NCBI RefSeq assembly: GCF_013377255.1
Contig: NZ_CP016614.1
Coordinates: forward strand, 203,501-267,500
Origin: Mannheimia granulomatis
Lineage (GTDB): Bacteria; Pseudomonadota; Gammaproteobacteria; Enterobacterales; Pasteurellaceae
Length of the DNA: 64,000 nt
Direction: 5' to 3'
Below are positions 24,922-33,110 of the stretch, piece by piece. Within the stretch, counting starts at the first letter, position 1, and each line of letters begins with the position of its first letter. The translations under genes were made by a program, and so were the position numbers. Under the pieces are notes generated by a model, which was not told the origin of the DNA, ran no database searches, and saw nothing but the letters and a program-made list of their open reading frames with translations.

Positions 24922-26436
24922 ATGGCGAAATTATTAGAAATGAATAACATCACTAAAAAATTTGGTGAAGTTGTAGCATTAAATAATATTTCAATTTCCC
25001 TTGAAACCGGTGAAATACTTTCTTTGTGTGGTGAAAATGGTTCAGGCAAATCAACCTTAATGAAAGTATTGTGTGGCATTTATCCTGCCGGTGAGTATGA
25101 AGGGGAAATCTATTTTTCCGGCGAGAAACTGATTGCCAAAAATATTAAAGATACCGAAGAAAAAGGCATTTCCATTATTCACCAAGAATTGACCTTAGTA
25201 AAAAATATGTCGATTTTGGAGAATATGTTTTTAGGGAATGAAATTACCCAATCTGGATTGACCTGTGATAACGAAATGTATCTGCGTTGTAAAACCTTGC
25301 TAGAGCAAGTGCAACTGGATATTGACCCAAACACCAAAGTTGGGGAGTTAGGCTTAGGGCAGCAACAATTGGTTGAAATTGCCAAAGCATTGAACAAACA
25401 GGTGCGTTTATTAATTTTGGACGAACCAACAGCCTCTCTTACTGAAAAAGAAACCGATATTCTGCTTAATTTAATTAAAGACTTAAAAGCTCATAACATT
25501 GCTTGCGTTTATATTTCTCACAAATTGAACGAAGTCAAAGCCATTTCCGACAAAATCTGTGTAATTCGTGATGGTGAGCATATCGGTACGCGTTCGGCAA
25601 TGGGGATGAGTGAAGATGATATTATCACGATGATGGTCGGGCGTGAAATTACCTCGCTTTACCCACACGAACCGCACGAGATTGGCGAAGAAATTTTGCG
25701 TGTTGAAAACATTACCGCTTGGCACCCAACTAATACGCATATCAAGCGGGTAGATAATGCCAATTTTGTGCTACACAAAGGTGAAATTTTAGGTGTGGCA
25801 GGTTTGGTCGGTTCAGGGCGAACTGAAATGGCACAATGTATTTTCGGCTCTTATCAAGGAAAATATCAGGCAGATATTTATCTCAACAATCAAAAAATAA
25901 AAATTAAAAATTGTGCTCAAGCCATTGAAAATCACATTGTAATGGTGCCGGAAGATCGCAAAAAACACGGCATTGTGCCGATTATGGGGGTAGGCAAAAA
26001 TATTACTCTCTCTGCACTGCCACAATTTTGTTTTGGAAAAAAAGTGATAAATGAACCGCTTGAAGAAACCATTATCAACCAATCTATTGCCAAACTAAAA
26101 GTAAAAACTTCCTCGCCTGAATTAGCCATTGGGCGGTTAAGTGGCGGTAATCAACAAAAAGCGATTTTAGCAAAATGTTTGCTGCTCAATCCGAAAATCT
26201 TAATTTTAGACGAGCCGACACGCGGTATTGATGTAGGGGCAAAATATGAAATTTATAAACTTATCAATCAATTAGCCCAAGAAGGAATGGCGATTATTGT
26301 GATCTCTTCCGAATTACCAGAAGTATTAGGCATTAGCGACCGTGTGTTAGTAATGCACGAGGGCAAAATCAAAGCAAATCTCATCAACCAGAATTTAACC
26401 CAAGAAAAAGTGATGGAAGCGGCACTTAAGGAGTAA
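24922..26436 (+). CDS. xylG: D-xylose ABC transporter ATPase XylG (two ATPase domains)
   Basis: A 504-residue fused sugar-importer ATPase. First domain: Walker A GENGSGKST, LGLGQQQLVEIAKAL, ILDEPTASLTEKE. Second domain: degenerate Walker A GLVGSGRTE, PEDRKKHG, LSGGNQQKAIL, ILDEPTRGIDVGAKYEIY. This twin layout is typical of XylG/RbsA. Cytoplasmic, acting with the permease XylH and binding protein XylF. It is 3 bases upstream of xylH. Confidence 0.95.
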   Translation: MAKLLEMNNITKKFGEVVALNNISISLETGEILSLCGENGSGKSTLMKVLCGIYPAGEYEGEIYFSGEKLIAKNIKDTEEKGISIIHQELTLVKNMSILENMFLGNEITQSGLTCDNEMYLRCKTLLEQVQLDIDPNTKVGELGLGQQQLVEIAKALNKQVRLLILDEPTASLTEKETDILLNLIKDLKAHNIACVYISHKLNEVKAISDKICVIRDGEHIGTRSAMGMSEDDIITMMVGREITSLYPHEPHEIGEEILRVENITAWHPTNTHIKRVDNANFVLHKGEILGVAGLVGSGRTEMAQCIFGSYQGKYQADIYLNNQKIKIKNCAQAIENHIVMVPEDRKKHGIVPIMGVGKNITLSALPQFCFGKKVINEPLEETIINQSIAKLKVKTSSPELAIGRLSGGNQQKAILAKCLLLNPKILILDEPTRGIDVGAKYEIYKLINQLAQEGMAIIVISSELPEVLGISDRVLVMHEGKIKANLINQNLTQEKVMEAALKE

Positions 26437-26439
26437 TCT

Positions 26440-27567
26440 ATGAATAAGTTAAAATCCATTAATTTACAAGTCTATATTATGCTGATTGCCATTGTAGTGA
26501 TTATGAGTTTTTTCTCAATCGCAACAGATGGCGCCTATTTAAGTGCAAGAAATATCTCTAACCTGTTACGCCAAACTTCCATCACCGGTATCCTTGCCAT
26601 TGGTATGGTGTTTGTGATTATCTCGGCAGAAATTGACTTATCGGTTGGCTCACTAATGGGGCTACTCGGTGGTTTTGCGGCAATCAGTAATGTTTGGTGG
26701 GGCTGGCCGTTACCTTTAACTATCCTTGTTACGCTTCTCTTAGGCTTAGTGATTGGATCGTGGAACGGCTGGTGGGTTGCCTATCAAAAAGTCCCATCTT
26801 TTATTGTAACCCTTGCGGGTATGCTGGCGTTTCGTGGAATCTTAGTAGGTATTACTAATGGTACAACGGTTTCGCCTATCAGCGAAGAGATGACCACTAT
26901 CGGTCAAGGCTACTTGCCTGATATGGTAGGGATGATTTTAGGCACTGTTGCGGTCTTTTGCTTTATCGCTTGGGGGAGTTATCAACGTAAAGCTAGACAG
27001 AATCTGAATTTGACCGTTTCTCCAATGCCAAAAGAAACCGTGAAATACGGTCTTGTAGCAATTCTCGTGCTAGGTGCAATCTATCTACTTAACGATTATC
27101 GTGGTATGCCAATTCCTGTATTAATTCTCTGCTTATTAGCGGTTGCTGGTACATTTATTGCGAGAAAAACGGCATTTGGTCGTCATATTTACGCGATTGG
27201 TGGCAATATTGAGGCGGCTCGTTTATCGGGCATTGCAGTGGAAAAAGTTAAGTTAACCATTTTTGCTCTTAACGGTTTATTAGTGGCCGTTGCCGGTTTG
27301 ATTTTAAGCTCTCGACTTGGTGCAGGTGCACCATCAGCAGGGCAAAATGCTGAGCTTGATGCCATTGCTGCCTGTGTCATTGGTGGGGCAAGTTTAGCGG
27401 GTGGTATCGGTACAATTTACGGTGTTGTTATCGGAGCATTTATCATTGCTTTACTGGATAACGGAATGAGTATGCTTGATGTGCCAACCTTCTGGCAATA
27501 TATCGTAAAAGGGGCGATTTTACTGCTTGCGGTTTGGGTGGATACAATAAGCAAGAAAAAAGCCTAA
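26440..27567 (+). CDS. xylH: D-xylose ABC transporter permease XylH
   Basis: A 375-residue inner-membrane protein of the RbsC/XylH family, about ten hydrophobic segments. Seen: ISAEIDLSVGSLMGLLGG, VPSFIVTLAGMLAFRGI, GRHIYAIGGNIEAARLSGI (the EAA-like coupling loop) and VIGGASLAGGIGTIYGVV. Forms the channel for D-xylose with XylG. The start follows the xylG stop by three bases, with AAGGAG in the end of xylG. Confidence 0.95.
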   Translation: MNKLKSINLQVYIMLIAIVVIMSFFSIATDGAYLSARNISNLLRQTSITGILAIGMVFVIISAEIDLSVGSLMGLLGGFAAISNVWWGWPLPLTILVTLLLGLVIGSWNGWWVAYQKVPSFIVTLAGMLAFRGILVGITNGTTVSPISEEMTTIGQGYLPDMVGMILGTVAVFCFIAWGSYQRKARQNLNLTVSPMPKETVKYGLVAILVLGAIYLLNDYRGMPIPVLILCLLAVAGTFIARKTAFGRHIYAIGGNIEAARLSGIAVEKVKLTIFALNGLLVAVAGLILSSRLGAGAPSAGQNAELDAIAACVIGGASLAGGIGTIYGVVIGAFIIALLDNGMSMLDVPTFWQYIVKGAILLLAVWVDTISKKKA

Positions 27568-27580
27568 TTGATCTCCTGAT

Positions 27581-27627
27581 ACAAGCGGTCGTTTTTTGTA
27601 AAAAAATTGCAAAAAACGACCGCTTGT
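27581..27627. terminator. Inverted uptake-signal pair closing the xylFGH unit
   Basis: ACAAGCGGTCGTTTTTTG (from 27581) pairs with CAAAAAACGACCGCTTGT (to 27627), giving an 18-bp perfect stem with an 11-base loop. Two copies of the Apl-type uptake signal form the outer arms. No separate T-tract is needed in such hairpins because the stem itself ends in T-rich sequence. Confidence 0.8.
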
Positions 27628-27709
27628 CTAGAATGATATAAATGTAAATCTTTAATAGCCCTAAATTGTTTTGAAACAGAAACATCACTTTCACTCAACG
27701 GAGATACTT

Positions 27710-28690
27710 ATGAAACAACGCAGATTTGGTAAAACCAACAAAATGGTGTCAGAAATTGGTTTAGGTACTTGGCAGCTTGGGACGAAATGGGGTGATCCGT
27801 TTAATCACCGAGAGGCAATGGCAATTTTAGAAACTGCTTATGAGCAAGGCATCAATTTTATTGATACCGCTGATGTGTATAACAACGGGCAAAGTGAGAA
27901 AGCCATTGGTGAGATTTTAAAAAAATACCCTGACTTTTTCTATGTGGTTACCAAGTGTGGGCGGGCGTTAAATCCACATACCGCTGAAATGTACACGCCA
28001 CAGGCAATCGAAAAATTTGTTGATGGTAGTTTAAGCCGTTTAGGTACAGAAAAGTTGGATATGATTTTGCTTCATTGCCCACCAACTTCTGTGTATTGCA
28101 ATGATGAGATCTTTTCTAAATTAGAACAGCTTAAAACTAGCGGAAAATTAATCGACTACGGTGTGAGTATCGAAACTGTCGAAAAAGGTTTGTTGGCAAT
28201 GGATTACGATATTGCGGCAATGGAAGTGATCTTCAATATGTTCCGTCTAAAACCGCTCGAACAGCTATTCCCGACAGCACAACAAAAAGATGTTGGCATT
28301 ATTGCCCGAGTGCCTTTAGCAAGTGGTTTATTAACCGGTAGATATAATGCCAATACGAAATTTGGAAAAGACGATCACCGCACATTTAACCGACAAGGTG
28401 AAGCCTTTGATAAAGGTGAAACTTTCTCCGGCGTGGACTATCAACTTGGCTTACAAGCCGTGGAAGAACTGAAAGCCTTATTCGGCACGGAAGATTTAAT
28501 TCCTTATGCATTACGTTGGGTATTGATGAATAATGCGGTAAGTACAGTGATTCCTGGGGCAAGTAAAGTTTCACAAGTGATTACTAATGCAGAGGCGGAT
28601 AACTTCTCATCATTAAGTGAAAGCGAAATGCAAAAAGTGGAAGAGATTTATAACCGATTAATTCGCCCAAGTGTATATCATTTGTGGTAA
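27710..28690 (+). CDS. Aldo/keto reductase
   Basis: A 326-residue NADPH-dependent reductase of the AKR superfamily. The tetrad is visible: Asp and Tyr in FIDTADVYNNGQSE, Lys in VVTKCGRA, His in LLHCPP. Substrate is unknown; its position between xylFGH and xylR suggests a sugar or sugar-derived aldehyde, possibly xylose reduction. ATG 27710 is preferred over an upstream in-frame ATG because CGGAGATA lies just before it and MKQRRFGKTNKMVSEIGLG is the family start. It is probably a separate transcript, since a uptake-signal hairpin precedes it. Confidence 0.88.
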   Translation: MKQRRFGKTNKMVSEIGLGTWQLGTKWGDPFNHREAMAILETAYEQGINFIDTADVYNNGQSEKAIGEILKKYPDFFYVVTKCGRALNPHTAEMYTPQAIEKFVDGSLSRLGTEKLDMILLHCPPTSVYCNDEIFSKLEQLKTSGKLIDYGVSIETVEKGLLAMDYDIAAMEVIFNMFRLKPLEQLFPTAQQKDVGIIARVPLASGLLTGRYNANTKFGKDDHRTFNRQGEAFDKGETFSGVDYQLGLQAVEELKALFGTEDLIPYALRWVLMNNAVSTVIPGASKVSQVITNAEADNFSSLSESEMQKVEEIYNRLIRPSVYHLW

Positions 28691-28710
28691 ATTTTAATAA
28701 CTAAAGTATG

Positions 28711-28753
28711 AAAAGCGGACGAGATAAATTGTCTAATCTGCTTTTCTTTTTTT
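28711..28753 (+). terminator. Terminator after the aldo/keto reductase gene
   Basis: AAAAGCGGA (28711-28719) pairs, with one G-T pair, with TCTGCTTTT (28737-28745), followed by CTTTTTTT. It separates the reductase gene from xylR. Confidence 0.8.
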
Positions 28754-28819
28754 ATCCTCTTTGATTAAGCAATCATTTTCTTTTATAGTTAACCACTAAA
28801 GCAATAGTTGGGAGGCTAA

Positions 28820-29980
28820 ATGATAGAGCAACGTTATAAAATCGCCCTGCTTTTTAATGCGAATAAAATTTATGACCGCGGTGTTATGCAAGGAATAGGG
28901 CAATTTATTCAAGCCTCGCAATGTTCTTGGGATATTTTCGTAGAAGATGATTTTGTCTATCATAAAAACACGATTGAAAGCCTCTCTATTGATGGAATTA
29001 TTGCTGACTTTGACGATCCGGAAACCGTTGAGCTGTTAAAAGACATAGATGTTCCGATAGTTGCTGTTGGTGGCTCATACCACAATCCGGATTATTATCC
29101 TAATTTCCCTTATGTTGCGACAGATAATTACGCTTTGGTCGAGATGGCCTTTTTGCACCTTAAGCAAAAAGGTATTAATCAATTTGCTTTTTATGGTTAC
29201 CCTGCCGAAACAGAAAAACACTGGGCAATTGAACGCCAAAATGCTTTTATTCAGTTAATGGAAAAATATGAGCATCAGATAAATTTTTATATTGGCGAAC
29301 AGGCACATTCAGATAATTGGACTGAATTACAAACCAAATTAGGAGAATGGTTACAAACTTTACCATCCCACACAGGCATTATTGCAGTAACCGATGCGCG
29401 TGCCAGACATTTGCTTCAAACTTGTGAGCACCTAAAAATTACGGTGCCGGAGCAGCTTTGTGTGATTGGCATTGATAACGAAGAGCTAATTCAATATCTT
29501 TCCCGAGTGTCGCTTTCTTCCGTCACACAAGGTACTTCACAAATCGGCTATCATGCTGCTAAGCTGCTACATCGTCAATTAAATAATTTCCCTGTTTCAC
29601 AAAAACCAATTCTGATCCCACCACTTAAAGTAGAAGAACGCCGTTCAACAGATTACCGATCTTTACAAGACCCAGCTGTGATTCAAGCTATGCATTTTAT
29701 TCGCCATCGAGCTTGTCAGGGAATTAAAGTAGAGCAGGTTTTGGATCATTTAAGAATGTCTCGTTCAAATCTAGAACAGCGTTTTAAAGATGAAATGAAT
29801 AAAACAGTTCATCAAGTTATTCACGAAGAAAAACTATCCAGAGCAAAATATATGTTGAAATTTACTGATATTCCAACCCAAGAAATAGCTCATGTTTGTG
29901 GTTATCCGTCATTACAATATTTTTATGCGGTGTTCAAAAAAGAGTTCGGTAAAACACCAAAAGAATTTAGGGATGAATAA
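28820..29980 (+). CDS. xylR: Xylose operon regulator XylR (AraC family with sugar-binding domain)
   Basis: A 386-residue activator, close in length and sequence to E. coli XylR. The N-terminal two-thirds is a LacI/periplasmic-binding-type sugar domain (IALLFNANKIYDRGVMQGIG, TGIIAVTDARARHLLQ, VIGIDNEELIQYLSRV). The C-terminal third is an AraC DNA-binding domain (IKVEQVLDHLRMSRSNLEQRFKDE, VCGYPSLQYFYAVFKKEFG). It binds D-xylose and activates the divergent xylAB and xylFGH promoters. GGGAGG precedes the start. No damage is seen although xylB and xylF are interrupted. Confidence 0.94.
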   Translation: MIEQRYKIALLFNANKIYDRGVMQGIGQFIQASQCSWDIFVEDDFVYHKNTIESLSIDGIIADFDDPETVELLKDIDVPIVAVGGSYHNPDYYPNFPYVATDNYALVEMAFLHLKQKGINQFAFYGYPAETEKHWAIERQNAFIQLMEKYEHQINFYIGEQAHSDNWTELQTKLGEWLQTLPSHTGIIAVTDARARHLLQTCEHLKITVPEQLCVIGIDNEELIQYLSRVSLSSVTQGTSQIGYHAAKLLHRQLNNFPVSQKPILIPPLKVEERRSTDYRSLQDPAVIQAMHFIRHRACQGIKVEQVLDHLRMSRSNLEQRFKDEMNKTVHQVIHEEKLSRAKYMLKFTDIPTQEIAHVCGYPSLQYFYAVFKKEFGKTPKEFRDE

Positions 29981-30074
29981 CAACAAGCGGTCATTTTTTT
30001 GGAAAAATTTACGTTTGCTTTTTAAACTTCAGTTATAATCGGTTAACTTCAATTTTGTAAACTTATCCAAGCAA

Positions 30075-31073
30075 ATGACCAAACCTAAACGTCCGACACT
30101 ACAAGATATCGCGATTCATCTCGGCATTACTAAAATGACAGTGAGCCGTTATTTACGTGATCCTAATACAGTTGCCAGAGATACCGGTGCAAAAATTGCC
30201 GAAGCTATCGAACAGTTTGGTTATATTCCTAATCGTACACCGGATATCCTTTCAAATGCAAAGAGCCGGGCAATTGGTGTGTTAGTGCCGTCTTTAACCA
30301 ATCAAGTTTTTGCAGATGTGATTAAAGGAATTGAACAAATCACCGATGAGGCTGGCTATCAAACTATGTTGGCTCACTATGGCTATAGTGAGAAAAAAGA
30401 AGAACAGCGGATCGAATCTCTGCTTTCTTATCATATCGATGGCATTATTTTATCGGAAAATCATCATTCCCCTCGTACATTAAAAATGTTGGAAGTGGCG
30501 CATATTCCGGTGATAGAAATTATGGATAGTAGCGAAATAGGTATTCAGCAAGCGGTCGGTTTTGATAATTTTTCTGCAGCACAGGCAATGGTGGAGGCTA
30601 TGATTGCTCGCGGTAGCAGGCATATTGTCTATTTTGGGGCGAGAATGGATAAACGCTCTCAGCTTAAAATGCAGGGATATGCTTATGCGATGCAAAAGAA
30701 TGGTTTAGTGCCAAATAGCATTACAACAGAAGAACATTCCTCGTTTACATTGGGGGCGAAGCAGTTACAGCAAGCATTGGTACAGTTTCCGGGAATCGAT
30801 GGAATTTTCTGCACTAATGACGACTTAGCCATTGGTGCCTTGTTTGAGTGCCAGCGGTTAGATATTTCCGTACCGAAGCAGATTAAAATTGCCGGTTTTC
30901 ATGGGCACGATGTCGGGCAATCGCTCACACCGCAGCTGGCGAGTGTCATCACCCCTCGTTTAGAAATTGGTCGAGTAGCAGCAACCGAATTATTGAAACG
31001 TTTAAATGGCGTGCCACAGCAGAGCACAATTATCAATTTGGGATATCAAATATATTTAGGCGAGAGTGTGTAA
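30075..31073 (+). CDS. gntR: Gluconate operon repressor GntR (LacI family)
   Basis: A 332-residue LacI-family repressor. N-terminal helix-turn-helix: TLQDIAIHLGITKMTVSRYLRDP; hinge about residue 50-60; then the effector domain with SRAIGVLVPSLTNQVFADVI, DGIFCTNDDLAIGALFEC and GFHGHDVGQ. This matches E. coli GntR. Two textbook GntR operators flank gntK and the gluconate permease at 36.5-36.7 kb, so its targets are in this window, about 5 kb away. The tbpBA operon separates the regulator from them. Confidence 0.9.
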   Translation: MTKPKRPTLQDIAIHLGITKMTVSRYLRDPNTVARDTGAKIAEAIEQFGYIPNRTPDILSNAKSRAIGVLVPSLTNQVFADVIKGIEQITDEAGYQTMLAHYGYSEKKEEQRIESLLSYHIDGIILSENHHSPRTLKMLEVAHIPVIEIMDSSEIGIQQAVGFDNFSAAQAMVEAMIARGSRHIVYFGARMDKRSQLKMQGYAYAMQKNGLVPNSITTEEHSSFTLGAKQLQQALVQFPGIDGIFCTNDDLAIGALFECQRLDISVPKQIKIAGFHGHDVGQSLTPQLASVITPRLEIGRVAATELLKRLNGVPQQSTIINLGYQIYLGESV

Positions 31074-31189
31074 TAAACAGCTTTTTGCGCAATTTACTCA
31101 CTTGTATTGCCAATCACCCCTAATAGCCATAAAAAAATTATAATAATTTACATTATTTAATTTTCTTTAAATTAAATTTGCATTATCAT

Positions 31190-31208
31190 GAGAATGATTT
31201 TCATTTTT
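31190..31208 (+). promoter_or_regulatory. Fur box upstream of tbpB
   Basis: GAGAATGATTTTCATTTTT matches the Fur consensus GATAATGATAATCATTATC at 14 of 19 positions, with the core GAATGAT-TTTCATT. It sits 19 bases before the tbpB start codon, placing it over the promoter or early leader. Iron-dependent repression of tbpBA is well established in this family. Confidence 0.8.
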
Positions 31209-31226
31209 TTAAAGGAGATTTTGAAA

Positions 31227-33035
31227 ATGTTTAAATTAAAGCAAAGTTTTATTCTAATTAATCTTGCTTTTCTTGCCGCCTGCTCCAGCAATGGTGGAAG
31301 CTTTGATGTTGATTCAGTTAAGCAAAATACAGAAAAAAAAGCTGAATACAAACCTAAATATGCTGATGATGACTCCGCACCTCGTCGTAAAGTTACTGAC
31401 GCTGAAGCTAATGCCTTGACTCAACCGGGTTTAGGTTTTGAAACAAAAATTCCGTATCGTAATGGTTATCCCGTCAATCGATTAAATCCAACTCCTGCAC
31501 CAGCTGTTTATATTAATGAGAAAGACATTGTACAGATTAATGGCTCACTCTCAACGTTACCACATGAAGCTGAATTACGAGATAAGCTGAATGAAGATAA
31601 CCGTATTGTTCATTCTGCAGACAAAGAAAAGCTTGATCGCCAAAGTAACTATAATTTTGTGCGTGCTGGTTTTGTTGCTCATCAAGAACCTATCAGCACA
31701 CGGCTTAACCATTCAGAAAAAATCCATTATGAGTATCACCATGGTTATCTCTATTATCTAGGTGAAAAACCTGCTACAGCATTACCAGAAAGAACAGCAA
31801 CTTATCGTGGACATTGGGCTTATGTTACTAATGCGCAGCATAATACCGAACGTTTCGCTGGTAAGAGTAATGATACTGATCCACTCATTAAACAAGATAA
31901 AGGCAATGCAGGTAGTCATTATGGTGCTACTAATTTATCACTGGAAAATATCAATAATGAAGATCCAAATGGAAAAATTGGACACAGTACTGAAATTAAC
32001 GTGAATTTTAGTGATAAAACGCTCACTGGCAAATTAAGCAGTAATGGGGTTGTGGTTAAAAATCAACCTCAGGAAATTAAAGAGCGTTATACTATTGAAG
32101 CCAAACTTAATGGTAACCGTTTTACGGGAAAAGCGATATCGTCAGATAAAAACAGTGCCTATTTCGGTGCAGATTCCAACACTCTCGAAGGCGGTTTTTT
32201 TGGTCCTAATGCACAAGAACTGGCCGGAAAATTCTTAGCTGATGATAAATCTATTTTTGTGGTTTTTGCCGGTAAACGTGATAGTAAAGAGGGTGATGCT
32301 GAGCAAGCCTTTGATGCAGTGAAAGTCCGTTTATCCGATTTAAGCAAAACCGATTTAGATACCTTCGGGCGGGCTACTCATTTGGTGATTGGTGGTAGAC
32401 AGGTTCCGTTATTGGCTGACGGTAAAAGTTCATTCTCTGAAATGGCTTTTGATGATGCAATTACCCGCAAAATTGGCGATAAAACATACAAAATTTCTGT
32501 CTGCTGTAACAACTTAGACTATGTGAAATTCGGAACTTACGAAGAAGAAGGAAGCAGTGATGGTTATCAATACTTGGTTGGAGAACGTACTGCAGTAAAA
32601 GATCTTCCTTCCGGCAAAGCACACTATCGTGGTACTTGGAATGGTGTCATTGACAGTAAAAACGGTAAACGTAGTGCTGAATCACCAAGTAATAAAGATG
32701 GTGGCACCCGTGCTTTGTTTGATGTCGATTTCGGTGATAAATCGATCAAAGGTAAACTGATTGCTAACAATGGCGTAGATGATCGCCCGATGCTTAGTTT
32801 AGACGGCAAAATTCAAGGTAACGGCTTTACAGGTACGGCAAAAACCGGCACAGAGGGCTTTAATATTGACCCGGGCAGCACAGCAGGAGGGACAGTTGTT
32901 CACTTAAATGCGCCATTCTCTGGCGGTTTTTACGGTAAAAATGCGGCAGAACTGGGCGGGGTGGTACATAGTGCTGAAGCTAATCAGGATAAAGTCAGCA
33001 TTACCTTTGGAGGCAAACGCCAAGTAGAACAATAA
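31227..33035 (+). CDS. tbpB: Transferrin-binding lipoprotein TbpB
   Basis: A 602-residue surface lipoprotein. The signal peptide MFKLKQSFILINLAFLAAC ends in lipobox LAAC; SSNGGSFDVDSV follows. Both lobes show the TbpB pattern: YRGHWAYVTNAQ and SLEGGFFGPNAQELAGKF in the N-lobe; HYRGTWNGVI and FSGGFYGKNAAELGG in the C-lobe. It captures iron-loaded host transferrin and hands it to TbpA. ATG 31227 is chosen because AAAGGAG lies 9 bases upstream and the product then starts with a proper lipoprotein signal; an in-frame ATG at 31188 lies inside the Fur-box region. Confidence 0.93.
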   Translation: MFKLKQSFILINLAFLAACSSNGGSFDVDSVKQNTEKKAEYKPKYADDDSAPRRKVTDAEANALTQPGLGFETKIPYRNGYPVNRLNPTPAPAVYINEKDIVQINGSLSTLPHEAELRDKLNEDNRIVHSADKEKLDRQSNYNFVRAGFVAHQEPISTRLNHSEKIHYEYHHGYLYYLGEKPATALPERTATYRGHWAYVTNAQHNTERFAGKSNDTDPLIKQDKGNAGSHYGATNLSLENINNEDPNGKIGHSTEINVNFSDKTLTGKLSSNGVVVKNQPQEIKERYTIEAKLNGNRFTGKAISSDKNSAYFGADSNTLEGGFFGPNAQELAGKFLADDKSIFVVFAGKRDSKEGDAEQAFDAVKVRLSDLSKTDLDTFGRATHLVIGGRQVPLLADGKSSFSEMAFDDAITRKIGDKTYKISVCCNNLDYVKFGTYEEEGSSDGYQYLVGERTAVKDLPSGKAHYRGTWNGVIDSKNGKRSAESPSNKDGGTRALFDVDFGDKSIKGKLIANNGVDDRPMLSLDGKIQGNGFTGTAKTGTEGFNIDPGSTAGGTVVHLNAPFSGGFYGKNAAELGGVVHSAEANQDKVSITFGGKRQVEQ

Positions 33036-33110
33036 TAAGGAGCCCGTTTGCTTACAAGCGGTGCATTTTTAATAAAAATTTACAAAAGCAAATGAAGGAG
33101 ATCATACCTA